This document shows, piece by piece, positions 6,410 to 6,988 of a DNA stretch of 6,988 nucleotides. Origin of the DNA: Verrucomicrobiota bacterium. Lineage in GTDB: Bacteria > Verrucomicrobiota > Kiritimatiellia > CAIQIC01 > Lenti-01. The stretch spans positions 1-6,988 of the forward strand of contig DMJA01000112.1 in NCBI GenBank assembly GCA_003451935.1, read 5' to 3'. How positions within the stretch are numbered: the stretch's first letter is position 1; the number at the start of each line of letters is the position of its first letter. Both the position numbers and the translations under genes were made by a program. Below the pieces are notes generated by a model that had not been told where the DNA came from, did not search any database, and was given only the letters and a program-made list of their open reading frames with translations.

Positions 6410-6988
6410 ATGGAAAAGATATTGATCCACGCGTGTTGCGCGCATTGCCTCGGCAAGCTGCTGGCGGGGCTGAAGGCCGAGCCGGTGGCCTATGCCCCCG
6501 TCGTGTTCTGGGGCAACCCGAACATCCATCCGCTGATCGAATGGCGTCGCCGCCTGAAGGCGGTAAAGATGCTCGTCGAGCGCGCGAAGCTGCCGCTGAT
6601 GGCCGATGAAACCTATGGACTGGTGGAATTCTGCCGCGCGGTGCACGGACACGAAGATGCGCCCGAACGGTGCGCGCGCTGCTACGCCCTGCGCCTCGGG
6701 CGAGCCGCGAAGGCCGCGCGCGAGGCCGGGTGCCGCGTCTTCACCTCGACGCTCGTCACCAGCCGGCACCAGGACCATGCGCTGATCCGCGCGGCGGGGG
6801 AGGCCGCGGCCACGGCCGAGGGCGTCGAATTCCTCTACCGCGACTGGTGGGCGGCCGAAGCCGACGCGGGCCTCGTGCAGATGCTCTACCACCAGCAATA
6901 CTGCGGATGTGTCTTCAGCGAATACGACCGGTTCAAGGACACGACGACGCATCTGTGGCCCGCGCCTATTGCTTCACGGGAAAACCTG
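6410..6988 (+). CDS. queH: Epoxyqueuosine reductase QueH (3' end outside window)
   Basis: QueH (formerly DUF208) reduces epoxyqueuosine to queuosine at position 34 of GUN-anticodon tRNAs. It is a non-homologous, cobalamin-independent replacement for QueG that uses an iron-sulfur cluster. The 193 visible codons run without a stop to the window edge. Diagnostic elements are HACCAHC near the start (C9, C10, C13), NPNIHPLIEWRRRLK (36-50), ERCARCYALRLGRAAKAA (86-103; C88, C91), FTSTLVTSRHQDHALI (111-126) and the near-terminal LYHQQYCGCVFSEYDRF (159-175; C165, C167). All seven expected cysteines are present. The segment around 141-147 reads FLYRDWW, where I would expect a DFR/DWR-type sequence. Family members end soon after the CGC motif, so most of the protein is probably in the window. 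The gene follows the methyltransferase-like gene by 5 bp. AAGG at 6394-6397 or the G-run directly before the ATG may serve as RBS. No other queuosine genes are in the window. Confidence 0.94.
   Translation, partial: MEKILIHACCAHCLGKLLAGLKAEPVAYAPVVFWGNPNIHPLIEWRRRLKAVKMLVERAKLPLMADETYGLVEFCRAVHGHEDAPERCARCYALRLGRAAKAAREAGCRVFTSTLVTSRHQDHALIRAAGEAAATAEGVEFLYRDWWAAEADAGLVQMLYHQQYCGCVFSEYDRFKDTTTHLWPAPIASRENL

Noticed and set aside
6272..6952. Open frame of 226 codons on the minus strand, opposite queH
   Set aside because: Shadow of queH, whose frame holds all seven family cysteines.
1..6988. Possible terminators, RNA genes, insertion sequences, attachment sites or CRISPR repeats
   Set aside because: Intergenic gaps are at most 22 bp, with no hairpin followed by a T-run. 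I saw no tRNA-like cloverleaf, direct-repeat array or inverted-repeat-bounded transposase. The tyrosine recombinase is a housekeeping Xer type, not an element integrase.

Overview
The window is a high-GC stretch of bacterial chromosome. It holds seven genes, all on the + strand, separated by only 5 to 22 bases. No promoter, terminator, RNA gene, insertion sequence or CRISPR array is visible. Both edge genes are cut: the first lacks its 5' end and the last lacks its 3' end. The layout reads as one transcription unit, or part of one, running left to right.

Region by region: 1-399 is the tail of an unrecognised protein with a basic C-terminal stretch. Then come dprA (422-1573, ssDNA-binding RecA loader), topA (1591-4170, type IA DNA topoisomerase I) and a XerC-type tyrosine recombinase (4190-5239). 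This DNA-maintenance core is followed by a DJ-1/PfpI-family protein (5255-5818), a small class I SAM-methyltransferase-like protein (5826-6404) and the epoxyqueuosine reductase gene queH (6410 to the right edge), which completes the last step of queuosine tRNA modification. The order dprA-topA-xerC resembles the classic Firmicutes cluster dprA-topA-trmFO-xerC-hslVU. Here trmFO is missing between topA and xerC, and hslVU does not follow.

The most unusual feature is in TopA. Its catalytic core is complete, but the usual C-terminal zinc ribbons are absent: the 859-residue protein has only two cysteines. In their place are three divergent tandem repeats of about 75 residues joined by Pro/Ala/Glu-rich linkers. 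They do not look like the known glycine-rich topoisomerase C-terminal repeat.

The organism cannot be fixed from the window. High GC, strong G/C third-position preference, Shine-Dalgarno-type starts and a non-standard TopA tail fit a high-GC, deeply branching group such as the Kiritimatiellota/Verrucomicrobiota, but this is a low-confidence guess. Nothing indicates recent horizontal transfer: base composition and codon style look uniform to the eye. The window looks like housekeeping chromosome rather than an accessory island, and I see no obvious new multi-gene system in it.
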